A DNA stretch of 64,000 bases from Guyanagaster necrorhizus (taxonomy: Eukaryota; Basidiomycota; Agaricomycetes; Agaricales; Physalacriaceae): NCBI RefSeq assembly GCF_019112545.1, contig NW_025064900.1, forward strand, positions 209,891 to 273,890, given 5' to 3'. Positions within the stretch are counted from its first letter, which is position 1. The number at the start of each line of letters is the position of its first letter. A program made the translations under genes and the position numbers. The notes beneath the pieces are model-generated. The model had not been told where the DNA came from, made no database searches, and saw only the letters and a program-made list of their open reading frames with translations. Of this stretch, positions 23,401 to 35,393 are shown in pieces.

Positions 23401-25400
23401 TCACCACCTTCCAATAGATGATGAATGACATCTTTAAGGATCTCATCACCACCAGAAAGATAACAATATACTTAGACAATATTCTAATAATATCCAAAGA
23501 CCAAAAGGAATATTAACAATTGGTTTAAAAGATGTTAAAATTAATGAGAAAGCACAAGCTGTTTCTCAAGGCAGAGAAGTGCAAGTTTGAGATGTTAGAG
23601 ACAGAGTACCTCAGCATCATTATCAGCAAAGGAAGTATCTGCATAGACCCTATTAAGATAGCCAGAGTAACTGAATGGCCAGTACCAACCAAAAAGAAGG
23701 AAATTCAATCCTTCTTAGAGTTTACCAACTTCTATTGCTGATTTATTTGAGATTATAGCAAGATCATCAAGCCCATGACACAATTAACAGAAAACACTCC
23801 ATGGAACTGGAGACACTCCCAACAACAAGCCTTCAATGATCTGAAGTGATGACTCACAGAGGACATTGTTCTCATCATCCTAACTTAGAAAGAAAGGTTT
23901 AGAATCAAGGCCAATTCTAGTGAGAGAGCAATCAGAGTGGTACTCTCTCAGGAGTAAGACAGAAGGTGATGACTGGTGGCCTTCCTTTCAAAGGCTTTAA
24001 CTGTAATAGGATACAACTATGAGATATATGATAAGGAGTTGCTTGCAATAATGCTTGTCTTGGAAGAATGGCAGCATTATCTGATAGATGCAGTTCAGAC
24101 CTTCAAGATCTGGATAGATCATCAAAATCTGTGATACTTCTGATAACCACAGAAGCTCAATCAACAACAGGCCTGCTTGGTGACTAAACTGAGCTAGTAT
24201 GAGTATATCCTTCATCACAAGGCCAGAGCAGCAAATAAGAAGGCTAATCTTTTCAGCTAATGCACAGGCCACAACCAGGAAGGAAATAATAACAAGGGAG
24301 TGACATTATTAAAGCTCAAACATTTTCAGGCAATGATAATGCCAATGGAGAAAGAGATCCACAAGCAGATCAAGAGTGCAACCAGAGACAGTGATAAATG
24401 GAATCAGCACATGATCCTATCCCTCAATCATGAGCAAGAAATGATGAAGGAGGATGGAATAATCCAATATGATGGCAGAATCTACATTCCAAGAGACCAG
24501 CAGCTTTGTGGTGAGATCATCACTGCCCATTATGACCATGCAATGATAAGACACTCTGGCATTACAAAGACCAAGGAACTTGTTCTTCACAAATACTAAT
24601 GGCTAAAATTGAGACAAGACATGAAATATTATGTGAAGGGATATGAAATCTGTCAATAGAGAAAGTTTATGACACAGCCAAAGACAGCTCCCTTTTATTC
24701 AAATGAAGTGCCTCACTTATCCTGGATGCATATTTTGGTGGATATGATTACTCATTTATCAGAATGCAATAGCTATAATGCCATTATAGTCATTGTTGAT
24801 TGATTCTCAAAGGTGATCATTCTGATTGCCTGTTTGACAGAATTGACATTAGAAGGATGGGCAAAAATCTTATGTGATGAAGTCTATGCCAAATATAGTA
24901 TACCTCAAGTCATCATCTCAGACTGAGGACCACAATTTATCTCCAAGTTTCTCAATGATGTTTACTGCCTCCTCAGCATTCAATGAAACACTTCAACAGC
25001 ATACCATCCACAGACTGATAGCCAGATGGAGCAGGTTAATCAAGAAGTCAAAAAGTATCTCCAACTCTTTATTAACTACCAACAAGATGACTGGATAGAG
25101 TGGCTTGCACTCACAGCATTCCAACACAACAACAAATATTGTGCTCCTGCCCACACATACAACATTAATGACAGAGTCTGATTGGATATGACCAACCTCC
25201 ATCTTTCTTGCTCAAAGCAGAAACTTGCTGATAAATACACCAGACTCTTTCCAATACTCATCAAAGTAGGAGCTTCTGCTTATTGACTCTATCTCCCCTC
25301 AAACTGAAAGGTCCATAATATGTTCAATGAATCACTTTTAACTCCCTTCATTATATCTGCCTTTTCAAATCAAGAGTGACTGTCTCCTCCATCATCTGAC
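20400..25400 (+). pseudogene. Gypsy-1 capsid-pol remnant
   Basis: The order is capsid (KPHSFKSTSDNINWFL near 21040), zinc knuckle (21769-21810, second Cys lost), protease near 22430 with the catalytic Asp changed to Asn, reverse transcriptase 22950-23720 with TKLDV then TGA, RNase H to about 24260, and integrase 24290-25100. Family positions with stops include the Arg of DRFSK and of SDRGPQF (both CGA to TGA), and a Trp before MMND (TGG to TAG). Translation of a working polyprotein is impossible. It is cut at 25400 by Gypsy-2. Confidence 0.88.
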
Positions 25401-25919
25401 TGTTAAGCCCAAACTCCACATGACTGACAACACGTGATAGACTAACAGAACCTCACACTTTGGGTTATACTGTTAGAATTCACTGATGCACTATCAGCTT
25501 TGTGTGATCAAGGCATTAAGTAGTTGGCTCAAGATAGGATGGTAGAGAATAAACTTTAGTTTGAGACTGGGGTATTACAGCGAGAACTAAAGCTACTTAA
25601 ATACTGTTCTGTTATCTGGCTATTAATAACTGTTCACAAAAGATATTGTCTGTCATAGAGCTATTACCCCTGCTGTTGCCAGGCTCTCCACAAAAGCTGT
25701 TGTCTTGCTGTTGTGCTGTTGTTGTTGCACTGCAAGTTGGAGACAAAAGAAGTACTGTCTCTCTCTTCATAGCACACAGCAGTGCAATAGGAGAATGACT
25801 GACTGGATTGCTGAGCTAAGCATTTCCATGATCCTAAGCACTAGTCTAAGCACTCTGACTAAGCAAAGATAGGGATCATTTCTGAGGAAAAAGAAAAGAA
25901 AATAGGAAAAATCATAACA
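25401..25919 (-). repeat. Gypsy-2 3' LTR (left)
   Basis: It is 519 bases and equal in length to the right LTR. On the plus strand it starts TGTTAAGCCCAAACTCC and ends ATCATAACA. The right copy ends ATCGTAACA, showing loss of a CpG here. Confidence 0.93.
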
Positions 25920-28900
25920 TTACCCCCTCCTTAAGACCATCGTCCTGATGGTTAAGTTAGGGTAAGTCTTTCTTGCCGGAAGGAGGTGGCCAATCTGCTG
26001 GACCTCTCATCACTTCAGCTGCAGGCTTCAAATGAGTTGAAGGGGTGGTACATTGCTCTTCACTGTATGTCCCCACCATTTTTAGCTCATCCATCGATAC
26101 ATGTCCTCTGCTGTCGGCAGATTGGTTGATGTATATCTGGCTAGATATAATCTTCCTTCCTGTTGTCACTGCATCTGTCTTTGCAGATATAATGTTGAAT
26201 ATGACCCCCTTCATGTCCAATTTATTGATTTTGTGTTCATAGTCCCGAATGGTGTTTTCTACATTCATGTGTTTTTCATTGACCCATTGGTTTGATTCTG
26301 GTCCATATCCTTTCCAGCTGACTAAGTAGTCAATAGTTGTTTTCATGCCTCTGCCTCATGCTTTGACCCTTCAGGTTCTGTGGTTTAGCACTTTATCAAT
26401 TTCATAGTGTTCTTCATCGTTGATGAGTTCTGGAGGAGGTGGAGGTGGTCATTTCTGGTTTGGGAAGGCTGGTGCCATGTATGGTGTCAGTAATATTTCG
26501 TTAAAAACATTATGAATTTTCCAAGTTGCAGAGATTTGCAACTTGTATGCAGAGTTTCCAATTTTGTGTAGGACTTTGAATGGTCCTGTTCATTTGTCTG
26601 CAAGTTTCTGTTTTGGTCTTGGTAGGTGCAGGTTTGTCATATCCAACCAAACCTTATTGTTTGTTGAATACTGATGTGCTGCTCATTGGTGTTTGTCATA
26701 CTGCTTCTTCATTGTTGAAGCAGCTTTTTCGAAGGCAGTCTTGGTCTCCTCATAGATCTTTGCCATTGTTGATGCAAAGTCTATTGATGCCAGCATTGTT
26801 GTGCAAACCTGTTTTATTTGTGCTACTAGTGGGTTCTGTCTGTAATTCACAAAAAACGGTGTTTTGCCCATTGCAGAGTGAATTCTATTGTTGTGTTGGA
26901 ATGCTGCTAGTGCTAGCCATTCTATCCAGTCATCCTGTCAGTAACTGATGAAAAGTCATAAGTACTCTTCTATTTCCTGATTGGCCTATTCCATTTGGCT
27001 ATCTGTCTGTAGGTGATATGCTGTTGAGGCATTTCATTTGATGTTGAGGAGTCGATACAGATTGTCTAAAAATTTGGAGATGAACTGTGGCCCTCTGTCT
27101 GAAATTACCACTTGGGGCATGCCATATTTTGCATAGACTTTATCCTATAGGATTTTAGCCCATCCTTCAGATGTCAATTCTGTTGAACATGTGATTAGGA
27201 TGATTGCCTTCGAGAAGCAGTCTACTATGATGATGATGACATCATAGCCATCACTTTCAGAAAGTCCAGTTATTATATCCACCAAGATATGGGTCCATGA
27301 TGATGAAGAGATTTTATTCAGGTGCAGTGGGGCTGCTCTGGGTTGTGTTGAAGTCTTGCCTCATTGGCAAACTTCACAAGCATTGACATATTGGGTAATA
27401 TCATGGTCTATCTTTGGCTACCAATACTCTCTTAAGACTAATTCCTTAGTTTTAGCAATCTCAGGGTGTCCAGTGGTCACATGATCATGACATGTAGTGA
27501 TAATATCACCCTACAGTCCTTGATCCCTCAGGATATAGATCTGCCTGTCATAGCAGATTAATCCCCCTTTCTTTTTCAGTCCTCACTCATGATTGAGTGA
27601 TGGTGCGATTCTTTGATCCCACTTGTGGGGGCTCCGAGTGGCGCTTTTGATGCACTCATGCATCTCCTCTTCTGTTGGCATAATCATTGCCCAGAAGTGC
27701 TCTGGCTGCAATAATATGACCTCTTTGTTGTTGTTTCCTCCTTGATTATGATCTGCTCTGCGGCTGAGGAAATTGGCTTTCTTGTTTGCTGCCTCAGCCT
27801 TGTGATGCAGTGTGTAGTCGTATTCAGATAATTCTGTAACCCATCTAGCCTGTCTGCGATTAAGCTTTTGGGGTTGTTGGAAGTATCATAAGTTTTGATG
27901 ATCGGTCCAAATTTCAAATGTCTGATGAGCTCCAATGAGGTAATGTCACCATTCAGCAAGGGTGAGCATTATGGCTAGAAGTTCCTTGTCATAGATTTCA
28001 TAGTTGCACTCAGTTACTGTGAGGGCTTTTGATATAAAGGTGACAGGTCACCATTTGTCATCTTGTTCCTGTGAGAGTACGGCTCTGATTGTGCCTTCAC
28101 TAGAGTCGGCTTCCATCTGGAACTTCCCTTCTTGGCTAGGGATTGTTAGGATGATGTCTTTGGCTAATTGGCATTTAAGGTCATTGAATGCTGCCCATTG
28201 GGAAATTCCCCAGCTCCATGGGGAATTTCTGGTTAATTGCATCATTGGTCAAACAACTTTGCTGTAATCTCAGATAAATCATCGGTAGAAGTTAGTGAAT
28301 CCAAGAAATGACTGCAATTTCTTCTTCTTTGTTGGTTCCAGCCATCCAGTTACTCCTGCAACCTTGATAGGGTCCATTCTGATGCTCCCTTCACTGATAA
28401 TGACTCTGAGGTATTCTGTTTCCAATATCTTGAATTTGCACTTCTCAGCCTTGAGGAAGAGTTGGTGCTTCCTCATTAAGGATAGTACTTGTCATACTAT
28501 CCTTCAGTGCTCCTCCTTGGTTTTGGACATGATAAGAATATCATCTAGGTAGATCATCACCTTTCCTGTGGCAATGAGATCTTTGAAGATATCATTCATC
28601 ATCCACTGAAAGGTGGCTGGTGAATTGGTGAGCCTGAAGAACATAACCATCGGTTCGAACAAACCATGGTTAGTTCGAAAAGCAGCCTTCTATTCATCAC
28701 CTTCTTTGATGTGCATGTTGTTGTACCTCCACCGAATGTTGAGTTTGGTGTAATACTTTGCACTCTGGAGTTTGTCCATTAGTTTCACAATCAATGGAAG
28801 TGGGTAGCGGTTCTTGATTGTCATTTTATTGAGCTTCTGATAATCTTATACTGGTCGGAGTTTCTCATCCTTCTTTTTAATGAAAAAGAAGGGGGACACT

Positions 28901-31900
28901 ATTGGTGACTTTGATGGTCAGATCCTTCTGCTAGATAAGTTCTCTTCGAGAAACTTGTCTAGCTCTTGTTGTTTATTATTGCCTAGTAGATAACACTTGC
29001 AATCCAGATTGGCATTAGCATTAAGAGTTAGTTTGATGGCATGGTCCCAGGGTTTCACATCAGGTAGTTCATCAAAACTTTCTTTTTTGAATAAATTCTG
29101 ATAGTCACATGTCTATTCAAGTACCATTTCTTTGAATGTCCTTTCCTCTTTTCTGGCATTGGCTTTTGCTGCTAGGTCATTAGCATGATGTACTGCCTGA
29201 ATGTTAATGGCCCTTTGTAGATTGACGGCAAGAATGGTTTCACCATCTTCCATTTCTTCATCCCATCAGTCCTCAGGATCTTCATCCAGTAGTTCGAATG
29301 GAATCTTCCAGCATTGACATCAAGTGAAAATAATACATCTGGTCTTCCAGTTGATTAGCGGGTTGTGTCTGATCAGCCAATCATGACCAAGGAATATCCC
29401 TTTTATTCCTAGATCAGTTACTGCTAAATCAATTCATTCTGAATGATCACCGATGGTGAGCCTAAGCTCTATGTATTCAGTAATCGATCTGGCTTGGTTC
29501 TTTGTCCTATCTGCATTATAGACTGGGATGGGTGCCGCTGTTGCCCAAGTGGGCAATTGATGCTGGTTGATGAAAGCCTGGTTGATGCTATTTCCTGTGC
29601 AGCCACTGTCAATCAAAGCAGTGACTGCATGGGTTGATCGAGATGTTAACATCTTGATCTGTGCCTTGGCAAGTAAATCTTTTTCTGGAGATTTGGCTTG
29701 TCGGATGAATTTTCATGGCCCATGTAATTCATCGAGCCATTCTAGAGTGCAGCACCATTCCGCAACTCTCATTCCAGCAATCATATCATCGATTACTTCC
29801 TCGGCTCAGGATTTGTGTACCCAGTTTTTGAGTACAGCTTTTGCTGCTTCTTCATCTTTGGCCTCCTTGATGGCTCGCCAGGTCTATTCAGTATCAAATG
29901 GCTTTAGCTAAGCAATGGGGCTCTCTATCCCTGTTTGGCCCAAAGGTGATTGAGTCTGTTTTATAGTTTTAGTTTGATGAACTTTTGATGATAACACACC
30001 TTTGGGGCTCTCTGCCCCTCTTTGGCTCTTCATCAGCACTTGAGTTATTGAAGTTGGTTCCTTAGATGATTCTGAATGGTGGATAATAGGGTTGGGTATA
30101 TTTGAATGCATGCATAATTTAGACATAGAGAGTGATACTACAGAGAGTAAAATATCAGTCTGTCCAGCAGCTTGTAACCTATTATCTTTTTTCTTGGCCA
30201 AGTCAGTGGAATCGCTCACTGCTCAGCCTCGCCTTTTCCCTTCTCGAGCTTGTCATCCTGCCTGAGGTCTTTGTTTTCCTTCATTAATTAGGCAATCTGT
30301 GCCCAAATATCTTCTTGTGTGTGCTTGTTCTTCTTCTGGAGGCAGTTTCATGCCATGTGGCCCTTCTGGCCACAATTGAAACACTTCCCCTCCTTCTTGA
30401 GCCAATCCACATCCATTGGCTAACCCATTCCAGTAAATGTTGTGCCCATACTAGTTTGCTTTATGCCATAAGAAGTTGGAGTCGAGCCACTAGGCTTGGT
30501 GGACATGGTCACACTGGGAGTGAAGGGTTTCAGGCCCTGTCCCTGACTTTGATGGCCATATGCCAAAGTAGTTGCTTCTGCCTTCTGTCGTTGCTATTCC
30601 TTATACATGATAATAATTCAGCTCTTCTATTTATCATAGCTGCTCGGGATGTCTCAGCTGATATCTGAGATGGTTATAAGATAATGGGATGATAGTCCCA
30701 TTTTCATATATTTGACCATCTGTCCAGTGTCGGCAACATCCTCCCGGACCCCTGCAAGAGTGCCAAGTCACTCCAGTTCATCGAAATATTTGGTGGCCAG
30801 TTTTTCAGCCATCTTGAACTCCTTCATTTTTTGTTTATGGACCTCTTGTACAGTGGAGTCTATGAATTTGTCTCTGATCATCTGTTTGAAGACTAGCTAT
30901 GTGGGGTATCAGTGATGGTCTCTAGTAGTGGACCAGAATGTAGGAGCGATCAAAACCCACTATGTTTTGGCTTTGTCCGCCATGTGGGTGATGGCAAAGG
31001 TCACCTTATACATATTAGCGAGAAAGTATGGCACGAACATTTGGAAATATTGGTTGCAGTCAACCAGAAAGCAGTTAATATCATCAGATGCCTCTTGGAA
31101 GGGGTGGGGTTCAGCACAGAGGATCGGTTTTACTTGGAGGATCTGGGCATTGGCATCAAGGGTGAGCATCGGGTTTGAGAGTCTGCCATGAGGCAGCTGT
31201 GCCCATCTGCTTGAGGGTCCTGAGAATAAATGAAGAGATCTATCATCGGCGATAGGGCTTCCCAGTTTCAGGGCTTCCTTTCATACAATTCTCCTGTTCC
31301 TAATGGTCCAGCTCTGGGCAAGTGCTTCAGGGTCATCTTCTGTTAGGAGAGGTGCCTTGGGCAGATTTTCTCCACTGCCTTCAGCTTCATCTGAGAGCAG
31401 CTGTCCGGCAAATGGTTTCGGAAAAGGTGGTAGTCTCCACAAGCCAAGGTGTTGCCAGTCGGCCTGTGGTCAGCTTCTGGCAAGCTGAGATGCCATGCTG
31501 CAGATGGCTGACATAGTGAGTGAGTATCAGGAAGATGCTGTTCGGATTGATGATGCCATGTTTGCCATTTTGGATAGCATTATACTCGGCATCCACATTC
31601 TGGGTGCCATTCTCCTGCCATATTTCAGCTTGTATAGTGGTAACGGTTCCATCTGATAATGTGAATATCTTTGATTAAAGTTAAAAATGGCCTGCTCAGT
31701 GGCCGCATACTGTAAAATTTCCCCTTTTTCAATAAAGTCAGCAAAAGTATACCTTTGTCCTAAGGATGATCTTAACCAAAGATCATCCTTTCACAATTCA
31801 GCTACCTGCTCCTGGTACAGCTGAAGGAAATCCTCTTTTTGCATCTTGCGTGTCTCTCATTGCAATTCTTTTTCTGTTGATGGTTTAAATGCTTCCTTCC

Positions 31901-33466
31901 AGCTAGAGAGCAGAGCCCCACCCTTTCTGCTGGGGTCCGCCTCCTTGGCCTCATCGTCCATGTCGGTTGCCTCCTCACTCTCGAGGGGGGAACTGATGCA
32001 TGGGTCGTAAACTATCAGCACCATCAGGCTGGGGCTGCATGCTGGGTCCGGCATTATTAGGTCTGGGGTGAGGAGTAGGCTGTTGCTCAGACTGCTCTGG
32101 TGGCTCCTCGACACTTGTTGTTGCTCCTAGCACTATTGCTCTGCAATACCAGTGGAAGTTTCTGTAAAACTTCAGGTTGAGGAAAAGGGCTGCAAAAGCC
32201 CCATCGAGAAACTTCTTGAGATCACTGGTGGGGTCGATACCCTCATCGTCTCCCCTGATGGTGCCTCTCTCAGCTGGGATTCCATCTCTCTGGACTGAGA
32301 TGTCCTCCATCTCTGCAATGGTATCGGTCCCGTAAGATAACGGGTGGTTGTCATCGAGGTGGGGCTAGGTCTCTTCCTGGTAGTCTGCCCAGGGGTCAGA
32401 CTCAGTGGCAGGAGTGGTAGGTTCCCTGAAAGGCAAGTCGGAGGTGGCAGTTCTGATATAGGTTGTGGTCTGGCTATCTCCCTTGCCTCTTCTGTGCTCT
32501 TCTGCTGCCCATGTCTGAAGGTACCTCCCAAAGAGGGCATTCTCTCTTGTAATCTTGTTGTCGATATGTGCCTGGTCCTGCCAGTACTGGGGAAGGTCTT
32601 GGGTACATCATATTGGGTTCTCTCTTGAGAGACCTGGGATGACAGGGCTGGTTGGTTGCATTCTGCTTAGTACTGCTCATATGCTTTCTGCTTGGCTAGT
32701 ATTACCACCAACTGGATGGTGCTCCATCCTGTCAGCCTCAGCGGCAGCGGCTCACCACCAGTGGTGCTCATTGCTGTCATTATTCTAATAGGAGTCATCT
32801 CAGTCATCAGTACTTCAGTTTCATACTGATGGGGTGTGTCGAGACCTACTGCTCCTGAGACTTCCAGTCTCTCAAGCTATCCATGAGGCATCCAAGGAGT
32901 CTCTAGTATGGTGCCCAATGCCAGTGCTAGAGATGGGGGTTGTTATCCTGGTTGGAGCGACACTGTGCTGGGAGGACAGGATGGGGGTGTCAGGTCTGGA
33001 TCGTCGAAACCCTGCAGCCCAAGGGTTTTCAGAGTTTCAGACGACTGCTGTCAGGGGTTGTGGGGGGTATATGTGCTGCTGCTGATGCTGCTCCTCTTCT
33101 TCTTCCCTAGAATGCCCTTAAGCCAAGCTCCCAGGGATGCTTTCAGGGTCTGTTCCTTCTGCAGCTCAGAAGGATTGTTGGGCAGAGGCAGGAATGTCAT
33201 AGAGGGGGAGGTCTGGTATGATATTTCTGAGGATAGTTCAAATGCATTGGAATTCGTGATAGTGTCTGATTGTCCAAGCTATGATCGATTGGCATCTATG
33301 GCACAGCTGTATGATCACCAATAGACCGATCAAGATTCCTATAATAGAAGCCAAGAGTTCAAAGAACTCGTGGGTAAAGTTTGGATCAGAAGGGTTAAGG
33401 GCGGGGGGCATTCAGTTCCTCAGCACAATTGGGCTTGAGAAAGGGAATGAGAAGTCTCAAACTAAT
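25920..33466 (-). pseudogene. Gypsy-2 gag-pol, mostly readable with scattered stops
   Basis: Domains on the minus strand include PHPFQEASDDINCFLVDCNQ (capsid, about 31100), CFNCGQKGH (zinc knuckle), ALIDSGCTGNSINQAF (protease, intact DSG, about 29620), YLDD reverse transcriptase site intact near 28550, RNase H (about 28245-27690), integrase (about 27600-26500), and a chromodomain with YLVSWKGYGPESNQWVNEKHM (26346-26250). Such chromodomains guide integration to heterochromatin in known chromoviruses. Stops remain, for example TAG for Trp in the EGDEW position near 28690 and TGA in the zinc knuckle. The 2.2 kb upstream of the capsid has broken proline-rich frames. Confidence 0.85.
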
Positions 33467-33985
33467 TGTTAAGCCCAAACTCCACATGGCTGACAACACG
33501 TGATAGACTAACAGAACCTCACACTTTGGGTTATACTGTTAGAATTCACTGATGCACTATCAGCTTTGTGTGATCAAGGCATTAAGTAGTTGGCTCAAGA
33601 TAGGATGGTAGAGAATAAACTTTAGTTTGAGACTGGAGTATTACAGCGAGAACTAAAGCTACTTAAATACTGTTCTGTTATCTGGCTATTAATAACTGTT
33701 CACAAAAGATATTGTCTGTCATAGAGCTATTACTCCTGCTGTTGCCAGGCTCTCCACAAAAGCTGTTGTCTTGCTGTTGTGCTGTTGTTGTTGCACTGCA
33801 AGTTGGAGACAAAAGAAGTACTGTCTCTCCCTTTACAGCACACAACAGCGCAATAGGAGAATGATCGACTGGATTGCTGAGCTAAGCATTCCCATGGTCC
33901 TAAGTGCTAGTCTAAGTGCTCTGACTAAGCAAAGATAGGGGTTATTTCTGAGGAAAAAGAAAAGAAAATAGAAAAAATCGTAACA
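33467..33985 (-). repeat. Gypsy-2 5' LTR (right)
   Basis: It is 519 bases, nearly identical to 25401-25919. In element orientation transcription would start here and run leftwards. It is followed at once by the duplicated CTGAC at 33986-33990. Confidence 0.93.
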
Positions 33986-33990
33986 CTGAC

Positions 33991-34230
33991 TTGATCAATG
34001 ATAAAAAGTATTATGAAATTGATCAGATCTTAAACTATAAATTACACAAGATCAAGGTCAGAGATGGCAGGACAACTATGACAGTTGATTATCTGGTTAG
34101 TTGGAAGGGCTACAGCTCAGAATCTAACCAGTGAGTAAATAAAAAACAGATGAATGCTGCAGATACTATATGAGACTATGAATTATCTCTTAATTAAGCT
34201 ATCAGGACAATAGTCTTAAGAAGGAGGTAA
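33991..34230 (+). pseudogene. Gypsy-1 chromodomain and polypurine tract
   Basis: This is the right-hand end of the Gypsy-1 polyprotein, resumed after Gypsy-2. It reads YEIDQILNYKLHKIKVRDGR and YLVSWKGYSSESNQ followed by TGA, where Gypsy-2 has Trp. The purine tract AAGAAGGAGG at about 34219-34228 directly precedes the 3' LTR. Confidence 0.85.
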
Positions 34231-34692
34231 TATTATGATTTTTCTATTTCTTTCTTCAATTAACTCTTATTTATGCTTAGTCAGAGTATCTATATTAGCA
34301 CTTAGGACTGTGAGACTGGCTTAGTCATCACAACAAGCCAAGTCTGTCATTGTCTTTTGATGTGATAATAATGCTCAATGATACACAACAGCCCTATTGT
34401 AGATAGTAGTGATGTTTAAGGACAACAAACACAATGACTTAGACAGACATAATAAGTAGTAGTATATTTATTCTGATAGACTTGTAGTATATAAGTAGGA
34501 CAGCTCTTGCTGATACAACCTCAGCTTCAAGCTAAAGTTTATTCATCTACCATTCTATCTTGAGCCTAACTTATAATAGCCTTGAGACACAAAGCCATAC
34601 AAATGCATATAGTGAACTCAGATGTGACTGTACAAAGATGATACAGTATCTGTTTATTATGTATTCAGGTCATGTGTTGCTTAGGCTTAACA
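34231..34692 (+). repeat. Gypsy-1 3' LTR
   Basis: It is 462 bases, starting TATTATGATTTTTC (family start TGTTATG with one change) and ending TTAGGCTTAACA. It is followed by the duplicated GTTGA. Confidence 0.92.
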
Positions 34693-34697
34693 GTTGA

Positions 34698-35393
34698 ATA
34701 GTCTTAGTATTACTTGTCCTTCTCTTTGTGTGTTATCTTGTACACTACTTATACTATCCTTTTACTAATACTAAGTATGCTACATTTAAACAGCATTTGT
34801 AACTATAGTACTAGCTTAGTGAGCCTAGCAAAGTTTTTATTATGCAAAGCCTTAAAGGCTGTGAGGCTTTTAGTAAACATTGCATATTTAAAAGTTCATG
34901 TAGCCAATAGTATGCTAGTCCTTCTAATATTCCTTATATATCTAACCAAACACAGAGTTAGTCCTCTGCAGCCTATTACTTTTTCACATGCTGGCTGTGA
35001 AAAGCTTAGACATCTACAGCCAGTTTTGTATATGCATTACAATGGACCTTGTGAGCCACCTTAGAGTGCTACATGTATACTAATAATGATGTATGTCTGA
35101 TCAGTTATTGTAGTGCTGACTGTGCCTATGGTGCTTATTATAGCATAGAAAGTTTGTGCATTATATGGTTGATGAGAAAAGTTTGCAGACAAATAGAAAG
35201 TTCATATATAACATATAATCTTCATGCACAAAGAAATATCTACAAGTAATGAATAGTTCTTGATGAAACTACTGCTGTTGAACCTAAAATGATTGGTTTA
35301 TTGAAAGCCCATTTAAAGGCAGAAGTCAAAAATAATTATTGAGGCCTGTGATTTCAGAGTGCACAGAGCCTAGCAGCTCATCAGCATTTAATC
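34698..35393. other. CpG-poor right flank of Gypsy-1, no gene recognised
   Basis: It continues the locus interrupted at 9579. A 116-codon frame at 34714-35064 is Leu/Ile-rich and compositionally explained by T-rich sequence, with no family resemblance. It could be an older degraded element. Confidence 0.4.

Larger units (their letters stand above)
25401..33985 (-). mobile_element. Gypsy-2: younger chromodomain Ty3/Gypsy retrotransposon, reversed, inside Gypsy-1
   Basis: It is bounded by a target duplication CTGAC at 25396-25400 and 33986-33990. Two 519-base LTRs (25401-25919 and 33467-33985) differ at only a small number of sites, all or nearly all transitions. In element orientation the LTR runs TGTTACGATTTTTTC to GGCTTAACA, so it belongs to the same broad family as Gypsy-1. 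The internal region, read on the minus strand from 33466 to 25920, carries a long N-terminal gag region, capsid (about 31170-30700), zinc knuckle CFNCGQKGH (about 30400-30330), protease, reverse transcriptase, RNase H, integrase and chromodomain. It keeps many CpG sites, unlike its host, but also has stop codons, so it is probably inactive. Confidence 0.92.
9580..34692 (+). mobile_element. Gypsy-1: old chromodomain Ty3/Gypsy retrotransposon hosting nested insertions
   Basis: The element is bounded by a 5-base duplication GTTGA at 9575-9579 and 34693-34697. Its 5' LTR is split by the Copia element (9580-10032 plus 16786-16794, 462 bases in total) and matches the intact 462-base 3' LTR at 34231-34692. 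Remnant domains in order: gag with broken zinc knuckle (CFNF...DC, 21769-21810), protease with NSGC in place of DSGC (about 22430), reverse transcriptase with YLDN in place of YLDD (about 23470), RNase H, integrase with zinc-binding region and core (about 24540-25100), and a chromodomain resumed at 33991-34230. Many TGA/TAG codons replace Arg or Trp codons, so it cannot encode active proteins. The length is inflated by Copia, Gypsy-2 and an insert of about 1.9 kb at 18.54-20.4 kb. Confidence 0.9.

Noticed and set aside
33070..33110. GCT/TTC-rich run as a microsatellite of interest
   Set aside because: It is a short imperfect low-complexity stretch inside the Gypsy-2 gag region, with no array structure.
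32172..33324. Several 70-138 codon frames on both strands as host genes
   Set aside because: They lie within Gypsy-2 between its LTR and capsid and overlap each other; they are better explained as the upstream part of the element.
34714..35064. 116-codon hydrophobic frame as a membrane protein gene
   Set aside because: It sits in CpG-depleted, T-rich flank with no promoter, intron or family signal; Leu/Ile content follows base composition.
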